Shown here one piece after another: positions 50,355 to 63,239 of a stretch of DNA of 64,000 nucleotides. The notes beneath the pieces were generated by a model, which was given only the letters and a program-made list of their open reading frames with translations, was not told where the DNA came from and made no database searches. Source of the DNA: Pseudeuparius sepicola (taxonomy: Eukaryota > Arthropoda > Insecta > Coleoptera > Anthribidae). Made by a program: the position numbers and the translations under genes. Location: NCBI GenBank assembly GCA_963920635.1, contig OY987308.1, positions 1,306,225 to 1,370,224 of the forward strand, in the 5' to 3' direction. Every line of letters starts with the position of its first letter. Position 1 is the first letter of the stretch.

Positions 50355-50682
50355 TTATGATTCGATGTGCGCCAACGGCGCCTTGTAAAAACTGTTGGAG
50401 AGGGTCTCCCCCTACAACCCCATACAACGCCGAAACATTTGCCAGGCCGTAGGAAAAACACGACAGGCGAAAAACTGTCAAAACTCTGTATATCCCGGAC
50501 AAAAAAAAATCGCCATTTCTTTATGATTCGATGTGCGCAACGGCGCCTTGTAAAAACTGTTGGGGAGGGTCCCCCTACAACCCATACAACGCCGAAACAT
50601 TTGCCAGGCCGTAGGAAAAACACGACAGGCGAAAAACTGTCAAAACTCTGTATATCCCGGACAAAAAAAAATCGCCATTTCT
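50355..50682. repeat. Two irregular monomers with +2, -1 and -1 indels that cancel
   Basis: The first monomer has an L2 left side joined to an enlarged right side, TCTCCCCCTACAACCCC, two bases longer than normal. The second lacks one C in TGCGCAACGG (near 50538) and one C in the GGGTCCCCCTAC run (near 50575). The net change is zero, so the 164-bp phase resumes exactly at 50683. This may be a recombination junction or a local sequencing or assembly error. Confidence 0.8.
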
Positions 50683-53600
50683 TTATGATTCGATGTGCGC
50701 CAACGGCGCCTTGTAAAAACTGTTGGGGAGGGTCCCCCCTACAACCCATACAACGCCGAAACATTTGCCAGGCCGTAGGAAAAACACGACAGGCGAAAAA
50801 CTGTCAAAACTCTGTATATCCCGGACAAAAAAAAATCGCCATTTCTTTATGATTCGATGTGCGCCAACGGCGCCTTGTAAAAACTGTTGGGGAGGGTCCC
50901 CCCTACAACCCATACAACGCCGAAACATTTGCCAGGCCGTAGGAAAAACACGACAGGCGAAAAACTGTCAAAACTCTGTATATCCCGGACAAAAAAAAAT
51001 CGCCATTTCTTTATGATTCGATGTGCGCCAACGGCGCCTTGTAAAAACTGTTGGAGAGGGTCTCCCCCACACCCCATACAACGCCGAAACATTTGCCAGG
51101 CCGTAGGAAAAACACGACAGGCGAAAAACTGTCAAAACTCTGTATATCCCGGACAAAAAAAAATCGCCATTTCTTTATGATTCGATGTGCGCCAACGGCG
51201 CCTTGTAAAAACTGTTGGAGAGGGTCTCCCCCACACCCCATACAACGCCGAAACATTTGCCAGGCCGTAGGAAATAAACTACAGGCGAAAAACCGTCAAA
51301 AATCTGTATATCCCGGACAAAAAAAAATCGCCATTTCTTTATGATTCGATGTGCGCCAACGGCGCCTTGTAAAAACTGTTGGGGAGGGTCCCCCCTACAA
51401 CCCATACAACGCCGAAACATTTGCCAGGCCGTAGGAAAAACACGACAGGCGAAAAACTGTCAAAACTCTGTATATCCCGGACAAAAAAAAATCGCCATTT
51501 CTTTATGATTCGATGTGCGCCAACGGCGCCTTGTAAAAACTGTTGGGGAGGGTCCCCCCTACAACCCATACAACGCCGAAACATTTGCCAGGCCGTAGGA
51601 AAAACACGACAGGCGAAAAACTGTCAAAACTCTGTATATCCCGGACAAAAAAAAATCGCCATTTCTTTATGATTCGATGTGCGCCAACGGCGCCTTGTAA
51701 AAACTGTTGGGGAGGGTCCCCCCTACAATCCATACAACGCCGAAACATTTGCCAGGCCGTAGGAAAAACACGACAGGCGAAAAACTGTCAAAACTCTGTA
51801 TATCCCGGACAAAAAAAAATCGCCATTTCTTTATGATTCGATGTGCGCCAACGGCGCCTTGTAAAAACTGTTGGGGAGGGTCCCCCCTACAACCCATACA
51901 ACGCCGAAACATTTGCCAGGCCGTAGGAAAAACACGACAGGCGAAAAACTGTCAAAACTCTGTATATCCCGGACAAAAAAAAATCGCCATTTCTTTATGA
52001 TTCGATGTGCGCCAACGGCGCCTTGTAAAAACTGTTGGAGAGGGTCTCCCCCACACCCCATACAACGCCGAAACATTTGCCAGGCCGTAGGAAAAACACG
52101 ACAGGCGAAAAACTGTCAAAACTCTGTATATCCCGGACAAAAAAAAATCGCCATTTCTTTATGATTCGATGTGCGCCAACGGCGCCTTGTAAAAACTGTT
52201 GGAGAGGGTCTCCCCCACACCCCATACAACGCCGAAACATTTGCCAGGCCGTAGGAAATAAACTACAGGCGAAAAACCGTCAAAAATCTGTATATCCCGG
52301 ACAAAAAAAAATCGCCATTTCTTTATGATTCGATGTGCGCCAACGGCGCCTTGTAAAAACTGTTGGGGAGGGTCCCCCCTACAACCCATACAACGCCGAA
52401 ACATTTGCCAGGCCGTAGGAAAAACACGACAGGCGAAAAACTGTCAAAACTCTGTATATCCCGGACAAAAAAAAATCGCCATTTCTTTATGATTCGATGT
52501 GCGCCAACGGCGCCTTGTAAAAACTGTTGGAGAGGGTCTCCCCCACACCCCATACAACGCCGAAACATTTGCCAGGCCGTAGGAAATAAACTACAGGCGA
52601 AAAACCGTCAAAACTCTGTATATCCCGGACAAAAAAAAATCGCCATTTCTTTATGATTCGATGTGCGCCAACGGCGCCTTGTAAAAACTGTTGGGGAGGG
52701 TCCCCCCTACAACCCATACAACGCCGAAACATTTGCCAGGCCGTAGGAAAAACACGTCAGGCGAAAAACTGTCAAAACTGTGTATATCCCGGACAAAAAA
52801 AAATCGCCATTTCTTTATGATTCGATGTGCGCCAACGGCGCCTTGTAAAAACTATTGGAGAGGGTCTCCCCCACACCCCATACAACGCCGAAACATTTGC
52901 CAGGCCGTAGGAAAAACACGACAGGCGAAAAACTGTCAAAACTCTGTATATCCCGGACAAAAAAAAATCGCCATTTCTTTATGATTCGATGTGCGCCAAC
53001 GGCGCCTTGTAAAAACTATTGGAGAGGGTCTCCCCCACACCCCATACAACGCCGAAACATTTGCCAGGCCGTAGGAAAAACACGACAGGCGAAAAACTGT
53101 CAAAACTCTGTATATCCCGGACAAAAAAAAATCGCCATTTCTTTATGATTCGATGTGCGCCAACGGCGCCTTGTAAAAACTGTTGGGGAGGGTCCCCCCT
53201 ACAACCCATACAACGCCGAAACATTTGCCAGGCCGTAGGAAAAACACGACAGGCGAAAAACTGTCAAAACTCTGTATATCCCGGACAAAAAAAAATCGCC
53301 ATTTCTTTATGATTCGATGTGCGCCAACGGCGCCTTGTAAAAACTGTTGGGGAGGGTCCCCCCTACAACCCATACAACGCCGAAACATTTGCCAGGCCGT
53401 AGGAAAAACACGACAGGCGAAAAACTGTCAAAACTCTGTATATCCCGGACAAAAAAAAATCGCCATTTCTTTATGATTCGATGTGCGCCAACGGCGCCTT
53501 GTAAAAACTATTGGAGAGGGTCTCCCCCACACCCCATACAACGCCGAAACATTTGCCAGGCCGTAGGAAAAACACGTCAGGCGAAAAACTGTCAAAACTC

Positions 53601-54290
53601 TGTATATCCCGGACAAAAAAAAATCGCCATTTCTTTATGATTCGATGTGCGCCAACGGCGCCTTGTAAAAACTGTTGGGGAGGGTCCCCCCTACAACCCA
53701 TACAACGCCGAAACATTTGCCAGGCCGTAGGAAAAACACGACAGGCGAAAAACTGTCAAAACTCTGTATATCCCGGACAAAAAAAAATCGCCATTTCTTT
53801 ATGATTCGATGTGCGCCAACGGCGCCTTGTAAAAACTGTTGGGGAGGGTCCCCCCTACAACCCATACAACGCCGAAACATTTGCCAGGCCGTAGGAAAAA
53901 CACGACAGGCGAAAAACTGTCAAAACTCTGTATATCCCGGACAAAAAAAAATCGCCATTTCTTTATGATTCGATGTGCGCCAACGGCGCCTTGTAAAAAC
54001 TATTGGAGAGGGTCTCCCCCACACCCCATACAACGCCGAAACATTTGCCAGGCCGTAGGAAAAACACGACAGGCGAAAAACTGTCAAAACTCTGTATATC
54101 CCGGACAAAAAAAAATCGCCATTTCTTTATGATTCGATGTGCGCCAACGGCGCCTTGTAAAAACTATTGGAGAGGGTCTCCCCCACACCCCATACAACGC
54201 CGAAACATTTGCCAGGCCGTAGGAAAAACACGTCAGGCGAAAAACTGTCAAAACTCTGTATATCCCGGACAAAAAAAAATCGCCATTTCT

Positions 54291-55110
54291 TTATGATTCG
54301 ATGTGCGCCAACGGCGCCTTGTAAAAACTGTTGGGGAGGGTCCCCCCTACAACCCATACAACGCCGAAACATTTGCCAGGCCGTAGGAAAAACACGACAG
54401 GCGAAAAACTGTCAAAACTCTGTATATCCCGGACAAAAAAAAATCGCCATTTCTTTATGATTCGATGTGCGCCAACGGCGCCTTGTAAAAACTGTTGGGG
54501 AGGGTCCCCCCTACAACCCATACAACGCCGAAACATTTGCCAGGCCGTAGGAAAAACACGACAGGCGAAAAACTGTCAAAACTCTGTATATCCCGGACAA
54601 AAAAAAATCGCCATTTCTTTATGATTCGATGTGCGCCAACGGCGCCTTGTAAAAACTGTTGGGGAGGGTCCCCCCTACAACCCATACAACGCCGAAACAT
54701 TTGCCAGGCCGTAGGAAAAACACGACAGGCGAAAAACTGTCAAAACTCTGTATATCCCGGACAAAAAAAAATCGCCATTTCTTTATGATTCGATGTGCGC
54801 CAACGGCGCCTTGTAAAAACTGTTGGGGAGGGTCCCCCCTACAACCCATACAACGCCGAAACATTTGCCAGGCCGTAGGAAAAACACGACAGGCGAAAAA
54901 CTGTCAAAACTCTGTATATCCCGGACAAAAAAAAATCGCCATTTCTTTATGATTCGATGTGCGCCAACGGCGCCTTGTAAAAACTGTTGGGGAGGGTCCC
55001 CCCTACAACCCATACAACGCCGAAACATTTGCCAGGCCGTAGGAAAAACACGACAGGCGAAAAACTGTCAAAACTCTGTATATCCCGGACAAAAAAAAAT
55101 CGCCATTTCT
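54291..55110. repeat. Run of five class a monomers
   Basis: Five successive reference-type copies with no class difference, the longest single-class run in the window. It lies in the a-dominated zone (50.6-57.5 kb) and indicates very recent single-monomer amplification. Confidence 0.8.
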
Positions 55111-57406
55111 TTATGATTCGATGTGCGCCAACGGCGCCTTGTAAAAACTGTTGGAGAGGGTCTCCCCCACACCCCATACAACGCCGAAACATTTGCCAGG
55201 CCGTAGGAAATAAACTACAGGCGAAAAACCGTCAAAAATCTGTATATCCCGGACAAAAAAAAATCGCCATTTCTTTATGATTCGATGTGCGCCAACGGCG
55301 CCTTGTAAAAACTGTTGGGGAGGGTCCCCCCTACAACCCATACAACGCCGAAACATTTGCCAGGCCGTAGGAAATAAACTACAGGCGAAAAACCGTCAAA
55401 ACTCTGTATATCCCGGACAAAAAAAAATCGCCATTTCTTTATGATTCGATGTGCGCCAACGGCGCCTTGTAAAAACTGTTGGGGAGGGTCCCCCCTACAA
55501 CCCATACAACGCCGAAACATTTGCCAGGCCGTAGGAAAAACACGACAGGCGAAAAACTGTCAAAACTCTGTATATCCCGGACAAAAAAAAATCGCCATTT
55601 CTTTATGATTCGATGTGCGCCAACGGCGCCTTGTAAAAACTGTTGGGGAGGGTCCCCCCTACAACCCATACAACGCCGAAACATTTGCCAGGCCGTAGGA
55701 AAAACACGTCAGGCGAAAAACTGTCAAAACTCTGTATATCCCGGACAAAAAAAAATCGCCATTTCTTTATGATTCGATGTGCGCCAACGGCGCCTTGTAA
55801 AAACTGTTGGGGAGGGTCCCCCCTACAACCCATACAACGCCGAAACATTTGCCAGGCCGTAGGAAAAACACGACAGGCGAAAAACTGTCAAAACTCTGTA
55901 TATCCCGGACAAAAAAAAATCGCCATTTCTTTATGATTCGATGTGCGCCAACGGCGCCTTGTAAAAACTGTTGGGGAGGGTCCCCCCTACAACCCATACA
56001 ACGCCGAAACATTTGCCAGGCCGTAGGAAAAACACGACAGGCGAAAAACTGTCAAAACTCTGTATATCCCGGACAAAAAAAAATCGCCATTTCTTTATGA
56101 TTCGATGTGCGCCAACGGCGCCTTGTAAAAACTGTTGGGGAGGGTCCCCCCTACAACCCATACAACGCCGAAACATTTGCCAGGCCGTAGGAAAAACACG
56201 TCAGGCGAAAAACTGTCAAAACTCTGTATATCCCGGACAAAAAAAAATCGCCATTTCTTTATGATTCGATGTGCGCCAACGGCGCCTTGTAAAAACTGTT
56301 GGGGAGGGTCCCCCCTACAACCCATACAACGCCGAAACATTTGCCAGGCCGTAGGAAAAACACGACAGGCGAAAAACTGTCAAAACTCTGTATATCCCGG
56401 ACAAAAAAAAATCGCCATTTCTTTATGATTCGATGTGCGCCAACGGCGCCTTGTAAAAACTGTTGGGGAGGGTCCCCCCTACAACCCATACAACGCCGAA
56501 ACATTTGCCAGGCCGTAGGAAAAACACGTCAGGCGAAAAACTGTCAAAACTCTGTATATCCCGGACAAAAAAAAATCGCCATTTCTTTATGATTCGATGT
56601 GCGCCAACGGCGCCTTGTAAAAACTGTTGGGGAGGGTCCCCCCTACAACCCATACAACGCCGAAACATTTGCCAGGCCGTAGGAAAAACACGACAGGCGA
56701 AAAACTGTCAAAAATCTGTATATCCCGGACAAAAAAAAATCGCCATTTCTTTATGATTCGATGTGCGCCAACGGCGCCTTGTAAAAACTGTTGGGGAGGG
56801 TCCCCCCTACAACCCATACAACGCCGAAACATTTGCCAGGCCGTAGGAAAAACACGACAGGCGAAAAACTGTCAAAACTCTGTATATCCCGGACAAAAAA
56901 AAATCGCCATTTCTTTATGATTCGATGTGCGCCAACGGCGCCTTGTAAAAACTGTTGGGGAGGGTCCCCCCTACATCCCATACAACGCCGAAACATTTGC
57001 CAGGCCGTAGGAAAAACACGACAGGCGAAAAACTGTCAAAAATCTGTATATCCCGGACAAAAAAAAATCGCCATTTCTTTATGATTCGATGTGCGCCAAC
57101 GGCGCCTTGTAAAAACTGTTGGGGAGGGTCCCCCCTACAACCCATACAACGCCGAAACATTTGCCAGGCCGTAGGAAAAACACGACAGGCGAAAAACTGT
57201 CAAAACTCTGTATATCCCGGACAAAAAAAAATCGCCATTTCTTTATGATTCGATGTGCGCCAACGGCGCCTTGTAAAAACTGTTGGGGAGGGTCCCCCCT
57301 ACAACCCATACAACGCCGAAACATTTGCCAGGCCGTAGGAAAAACACGACAGGCGAAAAACTGTCAAAAATCTGTATATCCCGGACAAAAAAAAATCGCC
57401 ATTTCT

Positions 57407-57673
57407 TTATGATTCGATGTGCGCCAACGGCGCCTTGTAAAAACTGTTGGGGAGGGTCCCCCCTACAACCCATACAACGCCGAAACATTTGCCAGGCCGT
57501 AGGAAAAACACGACAGGCGAAAAACTGTCAAAACTCTGTATATCCCGGACAAAAAAAAATACCCATACAAACCCATACAACGCCGAAACATTTGCCAGGC
57601 CGTAGGAAAAACACGACAGGCGAAAAACTGTCAAAACTCTGTATATCCCGGACAAAAAAAAATCGCCATTTCT
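57407..57673. repeat. Truncated monomer pair with a 10-bp direct repeat at the junction
   Basis: After the A9 tract and T at 57551-57560, the sequence jumps to ACCCATACAA twice in a row (57561-57570 and 57571-57580) and then CGCCGAAACA. Two monomers span 267 bp instead of 328, a net loss of 61 bp: about 71 bp deleted and about 10 bp added as a copy of the adjacent sequence. Dyads 1 and 2 are both lost from this unit. Confidence 0.88.
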
Positions 57674-60461
57674 TTATGATTCGATGTGCGCCAACGGCGC
57701 CTTGTAAAAACTGTTGGGGAGGGTCCCCCCTACAACCCATACAACGCCGAAACATTTGCCAGGCCGTAGGAAAAACACGTCAGGCGAAAAACTGTCAAAA
57801 CTCTGTATATCCCGGACAAAAAAAAATCGCCATTTCTTTATGATTCGATGTGCGCCAACGGCGCCTTGTAAAAACTGTTGGAGAGGGTCTCCCCCACACC
57901 CCATACAACGCCGAAACATTTGCCAGGCCGTAGGAAAAACACGACAGGCGAAAAACTGTCAAAACTCTGTATATCCCGGACAAAAAAAAATCGCCATTTC
58001 TTTATGATTCGATGTGCGCCAACGGCGCCTTGTAAAAACTGTTGGAGAGGGTCTCCCCCACACCCCATACAACGCCGAAACATTTGCCAGGCCGTAGGAA
58101 ATAAACTACAGGCGAAAAACCGTCAAAACTCTGTATATCCCGGACAAAAAAAAATCGCCATTTCTTTATGATTCGATGTGCGCCAACGGCGCCTTGTAAA
58201 AACTGTTGGGGAGGGTCCCCCCTACAACCCATACAACGCCGAAACATTTGCCAGGCCGTAGGAAAAACACGACAGGCGAAAAACTGTCAAAACTCTGTAT
58301 ATCCCGGACAAAAAAAAATCGCCATTTCTTTATGATTCGATGTGCGCCAACGGCGCCTTGTAAAAACTGTTGGAGAGGGTCTCCCCCACACCCCATACAA
58401 CGCCGAAACATTTGCCAGGCCGTAGGAAATAAACTACAGGCGAAAAACCGTCAAAACTCTGTATATCCCGGACAAAAAAAAATCGCCATTTCTTTATGAT
58501 TCGATGTGCGCCAACGGCGCCTTGTAAAAACTGTTGGGGGGGGTCCCCCCTACAACCCATACAACGCCGAAACATTTGCCAGGCCGTAGGAAAAACACGA
58601 CAGGCGAAAAACTGTCAAAACTCTGTATATCCCGGACAAAAAAAAATCGCCATTTCTTTATGATTCGATGTGCGCCAACGGCGCCTTGTAAAAACTGTTG
58701 GAGAGGGTCTCCCCCACACCCCATACAACGCCGAAACATTTGCCAGGCCGTAGGAAAAACACGACAGGCGAAAAACTGTCAAAACTCTGTATATCCCGGA
58801 CAAAAAAAAATCGCCATTTCTTTATGATTCGATGTGCGCCAACGGCGCCTTGTAAAAACTATTGGAGAGGGTCTCCCCCACACCCCATACAACGCCGAAA
58901 CATTTGCCAGGCCGTAGGAAAAACACGACAGGCGAAAAACTGTCAAAACTCTGTATATCCCGGACAAAAAAAAATCGCCATTTCTTTATGATTCGATGTG
59001 CGCCAACGGCGCCTTGTAAAAACTGTTGGAGAGGGTCTCCCCCACACCCCATACAACGCCGAAACATTTGCCAGGCCGTAGGAAATAAACTACAGGCGAA
59101 AAACCGTCAAAAATCTGTATATCCCGGACAAAAAAAAATCGCCATTTCTTTATGATTCGATGTGCGCCAACGGCGCCTTGTAAAAACTGTTGGGGAGGGT
59201 CCCCCCTACAACCCATACAACGCCGAAACATTTGCCAGGCCGTAGGAAATAAACTACAGGCGAAAAACCGTCAAAACTCTGTATATCCCGGACAAAAAAA
59301 AATCGCCATTTCTTTATGATTCGATGTGCGCCAACGGCGCCTTGTAAAAACTGTTGGAGAGGGTCTCCCCCACACCCCATACAACGCCGAAACATTTGCC
59401 AGGCCGTAGGAAATAAACTACAGGCGAAAAACTGTCAAAACTCTGTATATCCCGGACAAAAAAAAATCGCCATTTCTTTATGATTCGATGTGCGCCAACG
59501 GCGCCTTGTAAAAACTGTTGGAGAGGGTCTCCCCCACACCCCATACAACGCCGAAACATTTGCCAGGCCGTAGGAAAAACACGACAGGCGAAAAACTGTC
59601 AAAACTCTGTATATCCCGGACAAAAAAAAATCGCCATTTCTTTATGATTCGATGTGCGCCAACGGCGCCTTGTAAAAACTATTGGAGAGGGTCTCCCCCA
59701 CACCCCATACAACGCCGAAACATTTGCCAGGCCGTAGGAAAAACACGACAGGCGAAAAACTGTCAAAACTCTGTATATCCCGGACAAAAAAAAATCGCCA
59801 TTTCTTTATGATTCGATGTGCGCCAACGGCGCCTTGTAAAAACTGTTGGAGAGGGTCTCCCCCACACCCCATACAACGCCGAAACATTTGCCAGGCCGTA
59901 GGAAATAAACTACAGGCGAAAAACCGTCAAAACTCTGTATATCCCGGACAAAAAAAAATCGCCATTTCTTTATGATTCGATGTGCGCCAACGGCGCCTTG
60001 TAAAAACTGTTGGGGAGGGTCCCCCCTACAACCCATACAACGCCGAAACATTTGCCAGGCCGTAGGAAAAACACGTCAGGCGAAAAACTGTCAAAACTCT
60101 GTATATCCCGGACAAAAAAAAATCGCCATTTCTTTATGATTCGATGTGCGCCAACGGCGCCTTGTAAAAACTGTTGGGGAGGGTCCCCCCTACAACCCAT
60201 ACAACGCCGAAACATTTGCCAGGCCGTAGGAAAAACACGACAGGCGAAAAACTGTCAAAACTCTGTATATCCCGGACAAAAAAAAATCGCCATTTCTTTA
60301 TGATTCGATGTGCGCCAACGGCGCCTTGTAAAAACTGTTGGGGAGGGTCCCCCCTACAACCCATACAACGCCGAAACATTTGCCAGGCCGTAGGAAAAAC
60401 ACGACAGGCGAAAAACTGTCAAAACTCTGTATATCCCGGACAAAAAAAAATCGCCATTTCT

Positions 60462-61282
60462 TTATGATTCGATGTGCGCCAACGGCGCCTTGTAAAAACT
60501 GTTGGGGAGGGTCCCCCCTACAACCCATACAACGCCGAAACATTTGCCAGGCCGTAGGAAATAAACTACAGGCGAAAAACTGTCAAAACTCTGTATATCC
60601 CGGACAAAAAAAAATCGCCATTTCTTTATGATTCGATGTGCGCCAACGGCGCCTTGTAAAAACTGTTGGGGAGGGTCCCCCCTACAACCCATACAACGCC
60701 GAAACATTTGCCAGGCCGTAGGAAAAACACGTCAGGCGAAAAACTGTCAAAACTCTGTATATCCCGGACAAAAAAAAATCGCCATTTCTTTATGATTCGA
60801 TGTGCGCCAACGGCGCCTTGTAAAAACTGTTGGGGAGGGTCCCCCCTACAACCCATACAACGCCGAAACATTTGCCAGGCCGTAGGAAATAAACTACAGG
60901 CGAAAAACTGTCAAAACTCTGTATATCCCGGACAAAAAAAAAATCGCCATTTCTTTATGATTCGATGTGCGCCAACGGCGCCTTGTAAAAACTGTTGGGG
61001 AGGGTCCCCCCTACAACCCATACAACGCCGAAACATTTGCCAGGCCGTAGGAAAAACACGTCAGGCGAAAAACTGTCAAAACTCTGTATATCCCGGACAA
61101 AAGAAAATCGCCATTTCTTTATGATTCGATGTGCGCCAACGGCGCCTTGTAAAAACTGTTGGAGAGGGTCTCCCCCACACCCCATACAACGCCGAAACAT
61201 TTGCCAGGCCGTAGGAAATAAACTACAGGCGAAAAACTGTCAAAACTCTGTATATCCCGGACAAAAAAAAATCGCCATTTCT
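60462..61282. repeat. Alternating k and a' monomers (recombinant M segment)
   Basis: Class k joins GGAAATAAACTACAGG (M2) to CGAAAAACTGTC (M1), an exchange inside segment M. Copies start at 60462, 60790 and 61119 (the last with L2), alternating with a' at 60626 and 60955, so the local period is about 328 bp. The A tract is ten long at 60934-60943 and interrupted by G at 61103. Other k copies are at 59314 and 62102. I saw none outside 59.3-62.3 kb. Confidence 0.82.
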
Positions 61283-61754
61283 TTATGATTCGATGTGCGC
61301 CAACGGCGCCTTGTAAAAACTGTTGGGGAGGGTCCCCCCTACAACCCATACAACGCCGAAACATTTGCCAGGCCGTAGGAAAAACACGACAGGCGAAAAA
61401 CTGTCAAAACTCTGTATATCCCGGACAAAAAAAAATCGCCATTTCTTTATGATTCGATGTGCGCCAACGGCGCCTTGTAAAAACTGTTAGAGAGGGTCTC
61501 CCCCACACCCCATACAACGCCGAAACATTTGCCAGGCCGTAGGAAATAAACTACAGGCGAAAAACCGTCAAAACTCTGTATATCCCGGACAAAAAAAAAT
61601 CGCCATTTCTTTATGATTCGATGTGCGCCAACGGCGCCTTGTAAAAACTGTTGGGGAGGGTCCCCCCTACAACCCATACAACGCCGAAACATTTGCCAGG
61701 CCGTAGGAAAAACACGTCAGGCGAAAAACTGTCAAAACTCTGTATATCCCGGAC

Positions 61755-61762
61755 AAAAAAAA
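61755..61762. other. A-tract length variant (A8 instead of A9)
   Basis: The tract after CCCGGAC has eight A here, shortening the monomer to 163 bp. Other variants seen are A10 at 25-34 and 60934-60943, A8 in the h monomers, A8 after CCCGGG at 63721, and A8 near 63887. Almost all other copies have exactly nine. Confidence 0.85.
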
Positions 61763-63239
61763 TCGCCATTTCTTTATGATTCGATGTGCGCCAACGGCGC
61801 CTTGTAAAAACTGTTGGGGAGGGTCCCCCCTACAACCCATACAACGCCGAAACATTTGCCAGGCCGTAGGAAAAACACGACAGGCGAAAAACTGTCAAAA
61901 ATCTGTATATCCCGGACAAAAAAAAATCGCCATTTCTTTATGATTCGATGTGCGCCAACGGCGCCTTGTAAAAACTGTTGGGGAGGGTCCCCCCTACAAC
62001 CCATACAACGCCGAAACATTTGCCAGGCCGTAGGAAAAACACGTCAGGCGAAAAACTGTCAAAACTCTGTATATCCCGGACAAAAAAAAATCGCCATTTC
62101 TTTATGATTCGATGTGCGCCAACGGCGCCTTGTAAAAACTGTTGGGGAGGGTCCCCCCTACAACCCATACAACGCCGAAACATTTGCCAGGCCGTAGGAA
62201 ATAAACTACAGGCGAAAAACTGTCAAAACTCTGTATATCCCGGACAAAAAAAAATCGCCATTTCTTTATGATTCGATGTGCGCCAACGGCGCCTTGTAAA
62301 AACTGTTGGGGAGGGTCCCCCCTACAACCCATACAACGCCGAAACATTTGCCAGGCCGTAGGAAAAACACGTCAGGCGAAAAACTGTCAAAACTCTGTAT
62401 ATCCCGGACAAAAAAAAATCGCCATTTCTTTATGATTCGATGTGCGCCAACGGCGCCTTGTAAAAACTGTTGGGGAGGGTCCCCCCTACAACCCATACAA
62501 CGCCGAAACATTTGCCAGGCCGTAGGAAAAACACGACAGGCGAAAAACTGTCAAAACTCTGTATATCCCGGACAAAAAAAAATCGCCATTTCTTTATGAT
62601 TCGATGTGCGCCAACGGCGCCTTGTAAAAACTGTTGGAGAGGGTCTCCCCCACACCCCATACAACGCCGAAACATTTGCCAGGCCGTAGGAAATAAACTA
62701 CAGGCGAAAAACCGTCAAAACTCTGTATATCCCGGACAAAAAAAAATCGCCATTTCTTTATGATTCGATGTGCGCCAACGGCGCCTTGTAAAAACTGTTG
62801 GGGAGGGTCCCCCCTACAACCCATACAACGCCGAAACATTTGCCAGGCCGTAGGAAAAACACGTCAGGAGAAAAACTGTCAAAACTCTGTATATCCCGGA
62901 CAAAAAAAAATCGCCATTTCTTTATGATTCGATGTGCGCCAACGGCGCCTTGTAAAAACTGTTGGGGAGGGTCCCCCCTACAACCCATACAACGCCGAAA
63001 CATTTGCCAGGCCGTAGGAAATAAACTACAGGCGAAAAACCGTCAAAACTCTGTATATCCCGGACAAAAAAAAATCGCCATTTCTTTATGATTCGATGTG
63101 CGCCAACGGCGCCTTGTAAAAACTGTTGGAGAGGGTCTCCCCCACACCCCATACAACGCCGAAACATTTGCCAGGCCGTAGGAAATAAACTACAGGCGAA
63201 AAACCGTCAAAACTCTGTATATCCCGGACAAAAAAAAAT

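Noticed and set aside
57283..57843. Longest open frame (186 codons, plus strand), and similar longer ones at 31869, 50312, 50367 and 60666
   Set aside because: They are longer only because the truncated or irregular monomers change the frame and remove a stop codon. The protein is the same repeat translation.
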